A DNA stretch of 64,000 nucleotides from Streptomyces sp. YIM 121038 (GCF_006088715.1 NZ_CP030772.1:1-64000); one strand, 5' to 3'. Positions 1-9,291 are shown, counted from the first letter of the stretch. Notes: generated by a model not told the origin, from the letters alone. Program-made: numbers and translations.

Positions 1-542
1 TGTTGGTGACGTTCTCGTACTGGCCCCATTGTGGCCAGGTCGACCACCGCGTCATTCACCCACGCGTCGTCCAGGGCCGCGTCGTTGCCGGTGCTCCAGG
101 CGTCGACGATGCGGTCCCAGTGGCGGACGTTGAGGGTACGGAACTGCACGACCCGCTGGTGGGGGCGGCTGACACGGGACTGGTTCAGGGGGTGGAACTC
201 CACCCGAGTACCGCGGCCTTCACGATTGAGACGACTGGTCAGGTACCGGGCCACGTTACGGCGGCGCACCGTGCGGTAGGCCGTCTCGATGTGCTGCAGG
301 TTCTGCTTGGAGGGGCTGCGCTGGCCGGCCAGCCAGGCCTTCAGGGTGCGGTCGGTGACGGTGAGGCCGGCCGCACGGGCCGCTTCACGGGCGTGGGGGG
401 TGCGGGTGAGGTAGTGCAGACGGGCCATCAGACCACGGCGCGCGGTAATGGGCGTGGCGATGAATCCAGCGAGCCGGTCGAGCTGCCGGGCAACAGCCTC
501 GTGGCCCTTGACGCCATGGGCACCGTACTTACCGAACTCCAT
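1..542 (-). CDS. Tpg-like telomere terminal protein, C-terminus cut by the window edge
   Basis: The visible 180 residues run without a stop from an ATG preceded by GGAAAGGA. Residues about 35-75 form a helix-turn-helix-like stretch (GLMARLHYLTRTPHAREAA, then TLKAWLAGQRSPS). It aligns by eye with the complete Tpg-like protein at 37088-37726: both read GL.ARL.YL, a second helix, then a basic tract, NREGRGTRVEFHPLNQ here and NNRGRGTSIEIHPVNQ there. This is the layout of Streptomyces terminal proteins that prime telomere replication and stay bound to 5' DNA ends. Unlike the 37-kb copy it has no tap-like gene upstream; the neighbour is a divergent helicase gene. The family call rests on remembered architecture and on the internal paralogue. 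Confidence 0.6.
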   Translation of the reverse strand, partial: MEFGKYGAHGVKGHEAVARQLDRLAGFIATPITARRGLMARLHYLTRTPHAREAARAAGLTVTDRTLKAWLAGQRSPSKQNLQHIETAYRTVRRRNVARYLTSRLNREGRGTRVEFHPLNQSRVSRPHQRVVQFRTLNVRHWDRIVDAWSTGNDAALDDAWVNDAVVDLATMGPVRERHQ

Positions 543-574
543 CGTCCTTTCCGGCACTTTCCCCTCCTCCCATC

Positions 575-605
575 ACCATAATCGCTTGGTTACACACTAC
601 CGCAA
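575..605 (-). promoter_or_regulatory. Possible promoter of the left Tpg-like gene in the 290-bp divergent gap
   Basis: Between the Tpg-like gene and the helicase (543-832) the minus strand carries TTGCGG, 19 bp, TATGGT. These boxes resemble those of the repeated promoter at 47947-47975, but the spacing is 2 bp longer. Nothing else in the gap looks like a gene. This is a weak call. Confidence 0.3.
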
Positions 606-832
606 TTCCCGCTACTCCGCAGTGAGTTGACGGCCATTTCACAGGCTTTTCATCGCCGGAATTTCGAGGTGGTGATTGGGGTGTGTGTTCGACTGCTCGC
701 TCGGGCGAGGAGGGATGTCCCGCATCCGGCAGACAGCGCCGGGCGTGGCGGTCTAGGTTGTCACAAAAGGAAGTTGGTTGGGTGTTCGGCTGATCCGCGG
801 GCACCCCTGCAGAGCATCTCCGGGAGCTGATC

Positions 833-3655
833 GTGAAGGTGGATGCGGCCGTCCGGTCGGAGGCCGAGCTCGCGGCGTTCTACGACCACCAGGACGACGC
901 CGTCGCCGCCATCATGCGGGTCTACACCCCCTCCCCCAGGGCGCGGCGTCCGCGGTTCCGGGCCCAGCTGCACATGGCGCCCGGGCTGGGCAAGACGTGG
1001 GTGGCCGCGCGGATCGCGGGCCTGGTCGCGGCGCGGGGGTCGTTGCTGATGGTGGTGCCCACACGGGCGCTCCTCGAGCAGACCTACCAGGTGCTGCGCG
1101 CGGCCGGACGCGGCGGGCCGGTGATCGCGGTGTACGCGCCGCGGGACGCCGCGCTGGCCGGTGAGCCGGGGGTGCGGGTGACGACGGACCCGCGGGTGGT
1201 GGCGTGGCACGCGAACGCCTTCGCCGCCCAGGGCGGCCGGTTCACGGTGCTGGCGACGTACGCGAGCGTGGAGAACTCACTGATTGCCGGGCACCGGCTG
1301 AGTGTGGAGCGGGACGGGGCGCGGCCGCTGCCGGAATGGGACCTGCTGGTGTGCGACGAGTCCCACCACACCGAGACCTCGCGGGTGTGGGGGCGGATCA
1401 ACGAGCAGCACCTCGTGCCCGCGTGGCACCGGTTGTCGATGACGGCGACACCGCGGCTGCTGGGGGCGGTGCACTGGGATGAGCAGGGGCGGCTTCGGGC
1501 GAGTGATCCGGTGGTGCGGCTCTCAGAGCGCAGGCACGGCCCCGTCGCCTACCGGCTGGGGCTTCGGGAGGCACAGCGGCGCGGGAAGCTCGCGCACAGC
1601 CCCGTGGTGGCCGCCGAGGTCGACGAGGCGCGTCTGCGCGAGCTCGTCGCGGCGCGGGGACGGGCTGACGCGGGAGTGCGGGCGGAACTGCTCACCGCGT
1701 CGCTGGGGGCCGTGCTGCGGGCCGCAGGGCGGGTGGGGTGCCGGCGGCTGCTGACCTACCACTCCACTGTGGCTGGAGCACGCGCGGCCGCGGCCTCGCT
1801 GGCGCAGCTGGCGCGGGTGCTGCATGGGCAGGGGACGTCGGCGCCGCGGCGGGTGTGGGCCGCAGCCCTGCATGAGGGCACCCCGGCCAGGGAGCGGCAG
1901 CGGGCCTTGGCGGCGCTGGCGGCGGGCACAGATCTCCGGGGGCGGCCGGTGGACCTGGCGGTCGTGTGTTCCGTGCGGCTGCTGAGTGAAGGCGTGGATG
2001 TCCCGGCCGTCGACGCCGTCGCCCTCGTGGACCCGCGCGCGGCGCAGGGCGACCTCCTGCAGATCGCCGGACGCGCCGTGCGCTACGACCACGGGAACCC
2101 GGACAAGGTCGCCTCCATCATCGTGCCCGTCCTCCACCTCGCCCAGGCCGCTGACGACACGCTGGTCGGGCCGGACTGGGTGCCGGTGATCAACATGCTG
2201 CGCGCACTGGAGTCCTACGAACCCGACCACACCGACCGCGCAGACGAGGAGCCGGAGGGGCCGCAGGAAGCCGTACGGCGGCTGGAGCGTGCCGGGCGCA
2301 GCAGCAGCCGCGGCCCCCACCGCGTGCAGCCGGCCACGGAGGCGCGTGAGCGGGCCGAGGAACGCGCGCGCGAGCTCCAGCAGATGCTGGAGCTCACCCG
2401 GCAGCGCTCAGCGGCCGTGGTCGCGGACTGGCTGAAGATCACCGTGCTGTCCGACCCCGTCACCGCCGACACCGAACGCCTCATGCGCGCCGTCACCGCC
2501 TACCACCAGCGCACCGGGCACCTGCGGGTGCCGGTGGACTGGCAGGAATCCCTCCCCGTCGACTACAGCCGCATCCCCCTGCTCGAGAAGGAGAGCGAGG
2601 AGCAGCAGGAGCTGGCGGAGGGGCTCGGGGAGGATCTGGTGCCCGAGCTCGCGCAGGAGCCGCAGGTCGTGGTGCGGCTGGGGTGGGAGCTGGAGCGGGT
2701 ACGGCGGCAGTGGCGCCGCGACCGCGACGACCTGCGCACCCTGGTCGCAGAGCTCGGGCCCGAGGAAGGCCTGGAGGTCTGGCGCGCGCGGCCGCGGCGG
2801 ATGCCCGCGGACCTGGCTGCCCTGCTCGGCGAGTACGGGTTCGTGTGGGAACCCCGGGCCTCAGCACGGCAGCTCCTGGTCGAGGCAGCGCGGGAGTACG
2901 CGGACCGGTACGGACACCTCCTGCCCGGCATCGAGGAGACCATCAGCATCGATGGGCAGGAAGTACGCATCGGGAGACTGCTGAGCGAATGCCGCAGACC
3001 CTCCTGGGGCGCCCGGGACGAGGAGCAGGACGTTGCCCGCGTGCTGGAGAAGCTCGGCGTGTGGCGGGTGCGGGACGGCGCACCCTGGAACGCTGGGTGG
3101 GAACGCAAGCTCGTCCTCCTGGAAGCCTTCCACGCCCAGGGCGGGCGCCGCGGCGAACTCCTCACCGGACAGCGGGTCTTCCGCGGGGACGATCTCGGCA
3201 AGTGGCTGTGCGACCAGCACCGACGGTGGCCCCGGCTGGCAGAGGAGCAGCGCCAGGTGCTCCTGGAGCTGCGGATGGGGCCAGCCACGGGCGACAGGCG
3301 GGTCAAGACTGCGGGCGCGGCCCGCGTGCCACGCAGCCGCACGGAGCGGCTGATGGAAATCGTCACCGCCGCCCGCCAACACCTCGAGGAGATCGGCCCG
3401 CTCGTCGGCGAAGACGGCCGGCACTGTGTTCACGACACCTACCGGCCCCGCGTTAACGGCATCGAGGTACAGCTGCGGCGACGCCTCAACGCAGTGCGCT
3501 CCCGCTTCCCCACCTATCCCCCGCAGCAGCAGGCGCTGTTCGCAGGTCTCGGCCTGCCCTGGGCGGAGACGGCCCACGACAGCGCGCAGGAGCAGCTGGG
3601 CGGCCCGGTACCGGGGCATGCCCCGGACGGATCTGGAGGCACGATAGGGGTGTGA
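833..3655 (+). CDS. SF2 DEAD/DEAH-type helicase with C-terminal helicase-associated repeats
   Basis: This 940-residue protein has the helicase motifs in order: Walker A APGLGKT at about 49-55, a DESHH Walker B box at 175-179, SMTATP at about 202, and motif VI QIAGRAVR at about 410. From about residue 535 it carries repeated helicase-associated segments (YHQRTGHLRVPVDW, YADRYGHLLPG, WERKLVLLEAFHAQGG). It should be a cytoplasmic ATP-dependent nucleic-acid translocase; the substrate cannot be read from sequence. Large helicase-like genes (ttrA type) are known near Streptomyces telomeres, and this one is divergent from a Tpg-like gene, but orthology to TtrA is not shown. GTG at 833 follows GGGAGC. 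Its 3' half has a decayed duplicate at 11850-13295. The next gene overlaps its stop codon. Confidence 0.85.
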   Translation: MKVDAAVRSEAELAAFYDHQDDAVAAIMRVYTPSPRARRPRFRAQLHMAPGLGKTWVAARIAGLVAARGSLLMVVPTRALLEQTYQVLRAAGRGGPVIAVYAPRDAALAGEPGVRVTTDPRVVAWHANAFAAQGGRFTVLATYASVENSLIAGHRLSVERDGARPLPEWDLLVCDESHHTETSRVWGRINEQHLVPAWHRLSMTATPRLLGAVHWDEQGRLRASDPVVRLSERRHGPVAYRLGLREAQRRGKLAHSPVVAAEVDEARLRELVAARGRADAGVRAELLTASLGAVLRAAGRVGCRRLLTYHSTVAGARAAAASLAQLARVLHGQGTSAPRRVWAAALHEGTPARERQRALAALAAGTDLRGRPVDLAVVCSVRLLSEGVDVPAVDAVALVDPRAAQGDLLQIAGRAVRYDHGNPDKVASIIVPVLHLAQAADDTLVGPDWVPVINMLRALESYEPDHTDRADEEPEGPQEAVRRLERAGRSSSRGPHRVQPATEARERAEERARELQQMLELTRQRSAAVVADWLKITVLSDPVTADTERLMRAVTAYHQRTGHLRVPVDWQESLPVDYSRIPLLEKESEEQQELAEGLGEDLVPELAQEPQVVVRLGWELERVRRQWRRDRDDLRTLVAELGPEEGLEVWRARPRRMPADLAALLGEYGFVWEPRASARQLLVEAAREYADRYGHLLPGIEETISIDGQEVRIGRLLSECRRPSWGARDEEQDVARVLEKLGVWRVRDGAPWNAGWERKLVLLEAFHAQGGRRGELLTGQRVFRGDDLGKWLCDQHRRWPRLAEEQRQVLLELRMGPATGDRRVKTAGAARVPRSRTERLMEIVTAARQHLEEIGPLVGEDGRHCVHDTYRPRVNGIEVQLRRRLNAVRSRFPTYPPQQQALFAGLGLPWAETAHDSAQEQLGGPVPGHAPDGSGGTIGV

Positions 3656-4053
3656 AATGGGATACGAGCGTCGAAGTCCGCGTCGAAGCGGGCTGGCAGG
3701 CAGTGCATGCTGAGGGACGGGTGCGGGGCGAGCTGCTGGAAGCGGCTTACGAGGAACCCCGCCTGCGGCGGCTGTTTCCCTGGACTGGGATGGGAGAGCT
3801 GCACTTCAGCCGCTGTACCGAACCACGGTGGACCTGGGACATCCCTTACATTCGGCCCGCCGCTGGCGGCACCTACCGGGTCTCCGGCCCGCTACGGAGC
3901 CAGACGGTAGGCCCGGCAGCCACAGCGCGGGAGGCCATCGCCATGGTGATCCAGCACCTCCCGTCAGGCTGCGGCCCCGCTTTCCTCGGCACCCCCGAGG
4001 AACTCGCAGCTCATGAAGCCGCAACACAGAAGCAGCAGACACACGAAGGCTGA
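3652..4053 (+). CDS. Small hypothetical protein coupled to the helicase
   Basis: This 133-residue protein starts at a GTG that overlaps the helicase TGA, so the pair is almost certainly co-translated. I do not recognise the family. It is soluble, with an aromatic central part (RWTWDIPYIRPAAGGTYRV) and a Gln/Lys/His-rich tail. No transmembrane segment or metal motif is visible. Coupling suggests an accessory role to the helicase, which is inference only. Confidence 0.65.
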   Translation: MKWDTSVEVRVEAGWQAVHAEGRVRGELLEAAYEEPRLRRLFPWTGMGELHFSRCTEPRWTWDIPYIRPAAGGTYRVSGPLRSQTVGPAATAREAIAMVIQHLPSGCGPAFLGTPEELAAHEAATQKQQTHEG

Positions 4054-4192
4054 AGAATCGGGCACGCGGCCGTGTGCCGGAATCTGACCGGCCAGGCCGG
4101 GAGCAAGCCGGCTGCGGCGACGTCATGAAGTTCCGTGTCCGTGGAGCAGCTGCTGCATCGGGGCGTGAGGGGTCGGCGGTCCCTTGTGCCAG

Positions 4193-5416
4193 TCAGTCCT
4201 GCTTGAGGGGGAGAATGAAGGGAAGGAATGCCAGGTGGATTTCCCGCTCGGCATCGTCGTTGGCTCGAATCACGAAGTCGTAGCGGCCGTCGGACGGCCG
4301 GGCATCAAGGGTCCGCTTGTGGTTCGGGTGCTCTTCGATCTTCTGGATCGCTTTGCGGATCGTGCTCGTCGCGTCTCCCCGTCGGATGAAGAGCAGCAGG
4401 GCGCCCTTTGAATCGCGCCACACGTGATACTTCAAGAGTTGGGTGAGTGCATCACCGACGACTTTAGGGCCGTCCCAGATTTTGCACTCCCCAATGAAGA
4501 CATTGCGGTCTTCCACACGGACCAGGATGTCCGTCTTGCCGTCCCCGTTGAACAGCTCGCCCCCGCTTGCTCCCATGAACGTGCTGTTCAAGCTGACCAA
4601 GAGCAGGTTCCTGATGTCTTCCTCGCCCAGTTTGGCGATGGTTCCAGGGGTCCGCTCGAGAGCGTTACGGGAGTGCGTAATGACGCGAATTGCCTCTTCG
4701 TAGTCCTTCTCCAGGAGTTCCCATTCGGGCTGGAACGGCTGCGCGGCTACGGGATGGCGCCGGGGCATCACCTGCCGACGGCTGACGGGAACGGAGAACG
4801 CTGGCGGCCCGTCATGCTGCCGCACAGGGATCCCGAGAGCAGCTTCGAGCTCCCGATCGGCGAGGATCTTGCGCTTCCTGAGCGACACCCGCTCGGACAC
4901 CGTCTTCCTCAGGAATTCGTTGTGGCCCGCGATCTCGGAACGTGCGCTGTCCAGGTTCTTCTCGATGATGTCGAGTTCATCATTGATCTTGTGCAGGACG
5001 ACGGCGGGGTCAGAGGTCTTCCCACGCCAGATCACCTCGATCTCTGAGCCCACGATCTTCGCGGTCTGTCCGCTCAGCAACGACGTGTAGGCACCCGGGC
5101 GGTATCTCATCAGGTCCAGGTCGCCCTCGCAGGGCACCAAGAAGGTGATCTCAGTCTGCCGGATCTCCCGGCGCCCCATGAAATCGTCAACGGTCGAGAT
5201 GTGGTCGCTCGAGGGCAGTCGCTGCATCCGGTCCCGATGCACCACGGGAGCCTGTGCTCCGTACTCATCGATCAAGTGCTCAATGATGTCGGTCTCGGGC
5301 GACGCCAACAGATCATCCGCGTCCCAGGCGTTGATCGCTTTCATGGCCTTGTCCAGGCGACCTGCAAGAAGTTGCCGGAGACTGCCTTTACCGAATGGCC
5401 CACTGTGCTCACGCAT
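4193..5416 (-). CDS. PD-(D/E)XK nuclease-like protein, possible defence or DNA-processing enzyme
   Basis: This is a 407-residue soluble protein. The C-terminal third holds a recognisable restriction-endonuclease-like core: GDGKTDILV with Asp296, then after a strand FIGECKIW with Glu310 and Lys312, followed by a helix and the strand ALLLFIRRG. This D...E-x-K spacing is typical of PD-(D/E)XK nucleases. The N-terminal two thirds are not recognised; around residues 155-205 they look helical and possibly coiled (DELDIIEKNLDSARSEI). It is transcribed alone, facing the helicase operon. No methyltransferase is next to it, so a classic restriction pair is unlikely. A defence role is inferred from fold and context only. 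Confidence 0.7.
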   Translation of the reverse strand: MREHSGPFGKGSLRQLLAGRLDKAMKAINAWDADDLLASPETDIIEHLIDEYGAQAPVVHRDRMQRLPSSDHISTVDDFMGRREIRQTEITFLVPCEGDLDLMRYRPGAYTSLLSGQTAKIVGSEIEVIWRGKTSDPAVVLHKINDELDIIEKNLDSARSEIAGHNEFLRKTVSERVSLRKRKILADRELEAALGIPVRQHDGPPAFSVPVSRRQVMPRRHPVAAQPFQPEWELLEKDYEEAIRVITHSRNALERTPGTIAKLGEEDIRNLLLVSLNSTFMGASGGELFNGDGKTDILVRVEDRNVFIGECKIWDGPKVVGDALTQLLKYHVWRDSKGALLLFIRRGDATSTIRKAIQKIEEHPNHKRTLDARPSDGRYDFVIRANDDAEREIHLAFLPFILPLKQD

Positions 5417-5618
5417 GCCCCCATTGTGAACACCACCACTGACAATCGGTACGAGGGCAGCGGTACGCAGGATGCGTACGGCTTCGTCGGCAGGGCGGGC
5501 CGCCGAGTCCTGGACGCAGCCGCCAGCACCAGAGGACCGAAGCCGTCGCGGTGACAGCCCCGGGCCCGCTGTGCACTTCTACGCGAGCGCCCTGCCCAAC
5601 GAGTGCCCTGCACCCTGG

Positions 5619-6546
5619 TCATGAGCCGGGGTGCCGGCGGAACACGGTCAGGCACAGGCCACACAGCACGGGTCCTTGCTCATAGAAGAACGGTGTGACC
5701 TGCTGGCGGCGGGGCGGGACGCATTCACAGGCGATCGCGAAGCGGGTACCGGACCGGGCGGTGCGCGGGGCTTCGACCATCTGGACGGCGGCTTGGAGCT
5801 GGACGGCGGCCGCGGCGTCGAGTGCGGTGATGACGTCGGTCCACCGGGCGGCCTCGGTGTCGGTGAGGATGCTGTGGGCCCTGCCGACAAAGGGGTCCGA
5901 GCGGCGGGGCGGCAGCAGACCCACCTCCCGGGCCAGGTACGCGCTTGTTGTGCCAGCGTCGGTCGCCGCCGCTGACATCGGTGATCCCCCGGTTCAGGGC
6001 CAGCCCGTGGGCGGCATGGTGCAGCAGCCCTTCCAGCATCAGACGCACTCCGTGGCTCAAGGTGGCGGCTGCGACCTGCAGTTCCATGACCAGGCGGCCG
6101 TCGCGGACGAAGCGGCGGCCTGTGCGCAGCGTGGTGCACCTGGTGGGATCGTGCTTGCTGGCGGTGGGCGGGGTGGTGACACAGATGTCCGGCACGGCCG
6201 GGTGGCGGGCGCGGATTTCCTTCCACACGGTCTCGATCGCGCTGATGATGACCGCGCCGTGGGCGACCGGTGCGGTGCTGGGCCGGACCGGCTCCAGACG
6301 GGCAGTGGCTTGGGCGGTGGGGGGCGGGCTGGTCACGGCGTGGTGCCTTCCGAGGTGGGTGGGATCCGCGGGCCCGCGATTGCAGGGCTCGGGGGAGGTT
6401 GTATCGGGTGTGAGGCCTGGTAGGCGTTGGGGGCGCGGGCGCGGCGGGGGCGGGGGTGTTGTCGGGGGGCTGGGGGGGTCCATCTCGTCCAGGCCGTCCA
6501 GGACCGGCAGTACCAGGTGGTGGCGGACCACAGCGAACGTCCGCAA
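5619..6546 (-). pseudogene. Frameshifted plasmid metallopeptidase-like gene (SprT-like)
   Basis: Two frames together give one familiar plasmid protein. The first reads ARHPAVPDICVTTPP, then LLHHAAHGLALNRGITD and RRWHNKR. The second resumes as YLAREVGLLPP and ends with a zinc-ribbon-like tail (VLCGLCLTVF). The join needs a one-base change near 5938-5945, so the gene is broken, or the base is a sequencing error. In relatives as I recall them the helix reads HEAAH; here Glu is His (HHAAH), which would remove the catalytic residue of an HExxH zinc site, and the ribbon has lost cysteines. The N-terminal start is uncertain: the first 60 or so residues are proline-rich low complexity, and a GTG near 6336 is an alternative. 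Confidence 0.55.
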
Positions 6547-6673
6547 CGCCCGCTGATGACCCCTCTATGTCGTTTCTTTTGGATCATCTGGTCGCGATGA
6601 TCCGACGTGCCCCGTCTGCTGGAGGTGCCCGCCGGGGCGGGTGTTTTGCCCCGGCGGTGGTGAGCCGTCCTGA

Positions 6674-6925
6674 TCAGGGGTTGTCGCCGTCCGGCGGCGG
6701 GGGCGCGGACTGCTGGATACGTTCGCGCTCGACATCAGCGTTGATCTTCGTGCGGCGGGTCTCGCCGCGCTGCTCAAGGTGCGTCTTGACCATGGTTCCG
6801 GTCTGGCGCACCGTCTCGACGCCCACGGCGCCGGTGGCCATCGCCTCGTAGCAGGCGGAGCCGACCAGCGATTCGTTGAGTGCGGGATCGTAAGGATGGC
6901 CCGGGGTGGGCCCATTCGTCGTCAT
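6674..6925 (-). CDS. Small hypothetical protein
   Basis: This 83-residue ORF has an ATG preceded by GAGG. Its composition looks coding: the middle (NESLVGSACYEAMATGAVGVE) is followed by a charged helical part. It has no recognised domain or membrane segment. It lies between a broken metallopeptidase gene and a divergent small-gene operon. Confidence 0.5.
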   Translation of the reverse strand: MTTNGPTPGHPYDPALNESLVGSACYEAMATGAVGVETVRQTGTMVKTHLEQRGETRRTKINADVERERIQQSAPPPPDGDNP

Positions 6926-7137
6926 GACCTCATGTTCTGGGCCCGGCGCCTCACCGAGCCAGCATCTGCGGCCGAACGGGTGGGTGTACCGGAGGGCTGG
7001 AGGGTGCAGTGCCCGTGTTCAGCCCCAGGGGTGGCCTGACAGATTTAGCCGAACGGGCTCCCCGGGCCGTGCCGGGGCGATAGACCGGACATGACGAACA
7101 GTCAAGCACCGGGACGCCCGCAGGGAGGGAGCACCAC

Positions 7138-7626
7138 ATGACACGTGCTGCAGAGGGTCGCGGAGTGGAGGGGAGTCAAGACGGTTCGATGACCGAGACC
7201 GAGTCGATCTTCACGCTGCCGTACACCGCCGACATCACCCGCGCCGACGTCGATGCATTGGACGCCTTCATGACCGCCCGGCTGCACGAGCTGCGCCTGG
7301 CGCACCGCAACGACCCCGAGGTCTGCCGGGTAACCCACGGCCTGGGGGCCGCGATCAATCGGCAGCTGTTCGAGCTGCGCCGCGACTTCGCCGACGACGG
7401 CACCGCCGAGGCGCTGGAGGCCCGGATGGGGCACTGGAACGAGCTCTGCCGGCTCACCGCGGGCTGGCGGGACACCGAGGGATATGACGTCGACCGCTGG
7501 CAGCAAGTCGCTTTCCGCGAAGCCCGGCAGGCTGCCGAGGCAAAGAACCACAGCGACTGGTGGGAGGCCCAGCAGGCGGCGGATGCGGTGGTGGCGGACG
7601 AGCGCGCCCGGCGGGCCCACCCATGA
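7138..7626 (+). CDS. Hypothetical plasmid protein, first of a tandem paralogous pair
   Basis: This is a 162-residue soluble protein. ATG 7138 has a strong GGAGGGAG site six bases upstream; ATG 7189 would give a shorter form matching the paralogue better. The core (YTADITRADVDALDAF, LCRLTAGWRDTEGYDVDRW) is repeated in the next gene, so the two arose by tandem duplication. The family is not recognised. It begins a four-gene operon in which each start overlaps or nearly abuts the preceding stop. Confidence 0.65.
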   Translation: MTRAAEGRGVEGSQDGSMTETESIFTLPYTADITRADVDALDAFMTARLHELRLAHRNDPEVCRVTHGLGAAINRQLFELRRDFADDGTAEALEARMGHWNELCRLTAGWRDTEGYDVDRWQQVAFREARQAAEAKNHSDWWEAQQAADAVVADERARRAHP

Positions 7627-8003
7627 CCGCGGACCGGCCGGTGTGCCTGCTGCGCTACGCCGACGAGCTGACCTGGGCCGACGTCGAGGCGGTCCACGAC
7701 TACCTCATGGATGGGGTCCGCCCGCTGGCCTACGACGGCCCGTCCGGCAACGCACAGAGGACCGCCCTCGGCTTCGCCACCGCGCTCACCCACCTGGCCG
7801 CCGCCCTGCACCACGACCTCCTCTACCGGCAGAGCGCCGGGCCTGCCGTCGAGGCCGAGCGGCTGCGCCGGGTGCGCGCCACCTGGAACAGCGTGTGGCA
7901 CCTGGCCGCTCCGTGGCGCGGCGCCGAGGGCTACGACGCCCGGCGCTGGCTCCAGCTCACCTATCTCACCCGCCACGACGAGAAGGAGCACACCGCCCGA
8001 TGA
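7623..8003 (+). CDS. Hypothetical plasmid protein, second of the tandem pair
   Basis: This 126-residue protein starts at an ATG overlapping the previous stop (ATGA). It shares YADELTWADVEAVHDYL and HLAAPWRGAEGYDARRW with the first copy, in the same order and spacing. Function is unknown. Co-translation suggests the two products act together, perhaps as a hetero-oligomer, which is inference. Confidence 0.65.
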   Translation: MTADRPVCLLRYADELTWADVEAVHDYLMDGVRPLAYDGPSGNAQRTALGFATALTHLAAALHHDLLYRQSAGPAVEAERLRRVRATWNSVWHLAAPWRGAEGYDARRWLQLTYLTRHDEKEHTAR

Positions 8004-8119
8004 GCATCCTGCAGGCCACCGCCGACGCCGCGGCCACGCCCGAGACAAGGGAGCATGTGACGGGCGCTCAGCCCGGCGGCCGTCAGCGGACTCGGGAGGC
8101 GAATGGATGGCGTTGCTAG
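8000..8119 (+). CDS. Very small ORF coupled to the paralogous pair
   Basis: A 39-codon ORF starts at an ATG that again overlaps the preceding TGA (ATGA) and ends inside the next gene. It is Ala/Thr/Arg-rich with no recognised motif. The overlap is the main evidence; the product may be real or only a coupling device. Confidence 0.35.
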   Translation: MSILQATADAAATPETREHVTGAQPGGRQRTREANGWRC

Positions 8120-8331
8120 CCGCGCTCGGCGACGGCGGCCAGCGCATCACCGTCCACGTCGCCGACCAGGACGGCGCCGCACTCGTCATGGCGCTCTCCC
8201 ACCAGGACGGGCCCGGCCCAAGCGGCGAGGCGTTCCTGGAGGAGATCGCTGCGCTGGGGGTGCTTTCCTGCGGGGCCGACACCGGACGCGACGAGCCGGG
8301 CAACCGGCTCTGGGCTCTGCTGGAGCTGTAG
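8107..8331 (+). CDS. Small hypothetical protein, end of the four-gene operon
   Basis: This 74-residue ORF has an ATG preceded by GGGAGGCGA, a good ribosome site. The sequence looks like a compact alpha/beta domain (QRITVHVADQDGAALVMAL, then a C-terminal strand). I do not recognise it. Confidence 0.55.
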   Translation: MALLAALGDGGQRITVHVADQDGAALVMALSHQDGPGPSGEAFLEEIAALGVLSCGADTGRDEPGNRLWALLEL

Positions 8332-8445
8332 GCCAGGCTCGTAGAGGTCGTCTCACAGGTAGCGGATGTATTCCAGCTGGTCGCTGGCGAGCCACTGGGC
8401 TCCGTCCGGGCCGCCCGGCCCCTGCCGTTGGTGGAGTCGGTTGCG

Positions 8446-9291
8446 TCATCCCAGCGAAATCGGGCCGATCGGACCGCCGGCCACCGAGTCCCGGCAGGCG
8501 AGGCAACCGGCGTCGGCGCAGTGGGTGACGCCCTGATCGGAGATCATGGCGTCGACCGCGGCGGCAAGGGTCTCCTTCGCTGGGTAGACGCTCCACAGGC
8601 ACCCGCCCACCCGGGCAGTGCGTGCCAGCGGCTGCAGCCAGGGTCCCAAGCGTGGGAATCCCTCTGAGCACGAGCCTGTCTCCACCATGATCACTCGGTC
8701 GTCTGCTGTGCGCGCCCAGCGGATGGGCAGCTGTCGGCCGGAATCCTGTTCGGCCAGGTGGAGCGCGGTCATCCGGTTCAGTCCGACACCCACCAGAAGG
8801 ATGGAGCCGTTGGTGTCTGCAAGGGCACGCACGGGTCCATACACATTGGTCGGGGTCTGAGTGTCGACGAGTTCGGCGGCTTGTGGCCCGATGGCTGCGA
8901 AGGAATTGAGCGGGTGCTGGCCGCGCCTCGCCGCGCCTCGGGCGAGCAGTCGGGTCGGCAGTACGCCCATGCCTGGGTTGATGACGCCGCAGTCGACGGT
9001 GTAGTGGGCGGCTGCCTCGGGTCTGGCCGCCGCCTCGTCGGGCAGAGCCGCGTAGTCGATGCCGTTGCGGGCCGGGCGCATCGTAATTGGTGGAATGACG
9101 CCGAACTGCGGTTCGGTGAACGACGGGACCAACACGGTGCAGCCGCGGGAGAGCAAGGCGTCCAGTACAGCGTCCGCTCCGCCCTCGATGGGCTCGCCGA
9201 AGGACCGAAGCGATGCATGGATCATGACCGGCCGTTGCGCCAGTGCCAGTTCGTCGATGGTTGCGACGAGTTGTTCGGCAGTGATCACCAT
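8446..9291 (-). CDS. AAC(3)-family aminoglycoside/antibiotic N-acetyltransferase
   Basis: This 281-residue protein matches AAC(3)-type enzymes, which transfer acetyl from acetyl-CoA to the 3-amino group of aminoglycosides in the cytoplasm. Diagnostic segments are IHASLRSFG near residue 24, TVLVPSFTEP, RGQHPLNSFAAIG near 145, and GSILLVGVGLNRMTALHLAE. ATG 9291 was chosen because AGAAGGGA lies upstream and the family begins here; the longer ORF adds only low-complexity residues. The C-terminus carries an extra Cys-rich tail (CADAGCLACRD). It lies 62 bp after a STAND NTPase gene on the same strand, so they may share a transcript. Many family members act on unknown substrates, so the resistance profile is unproven. 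Confidence 0.8.
   Translation of the reverse strand: MVITAEQLVATIDELALAQRPVMIHASLRSFGEPIEGGADAVLDALLSRGCTVLVPSFTEPQFGVIPPITMRPARNGIDYAALPDEAAARPEAAAHYTVDCGVINPGMGVLPTRLLARGAARRGQHPLNSFAAIGPQAAELVDTQTPTNVYGPVRALADTNGSILLVGVGLNRMTALHLAEQDSGRQLPIRWARTADDRVIMVETGSCSEGFPRLGPWLQPLARTARVGGCLWSVYPAKETLAAAVDAMISDQGVTHCADAGCLACRDSVAGGPIGPISLG

Noticed and set aside
3..581. 192-residue plus-strand ORF at the left edge
   Set aside because: It is the antisense shadow of the Tpg-like gene, which has the ribosome site, the helix-turn-helix and a paralogue in the window.
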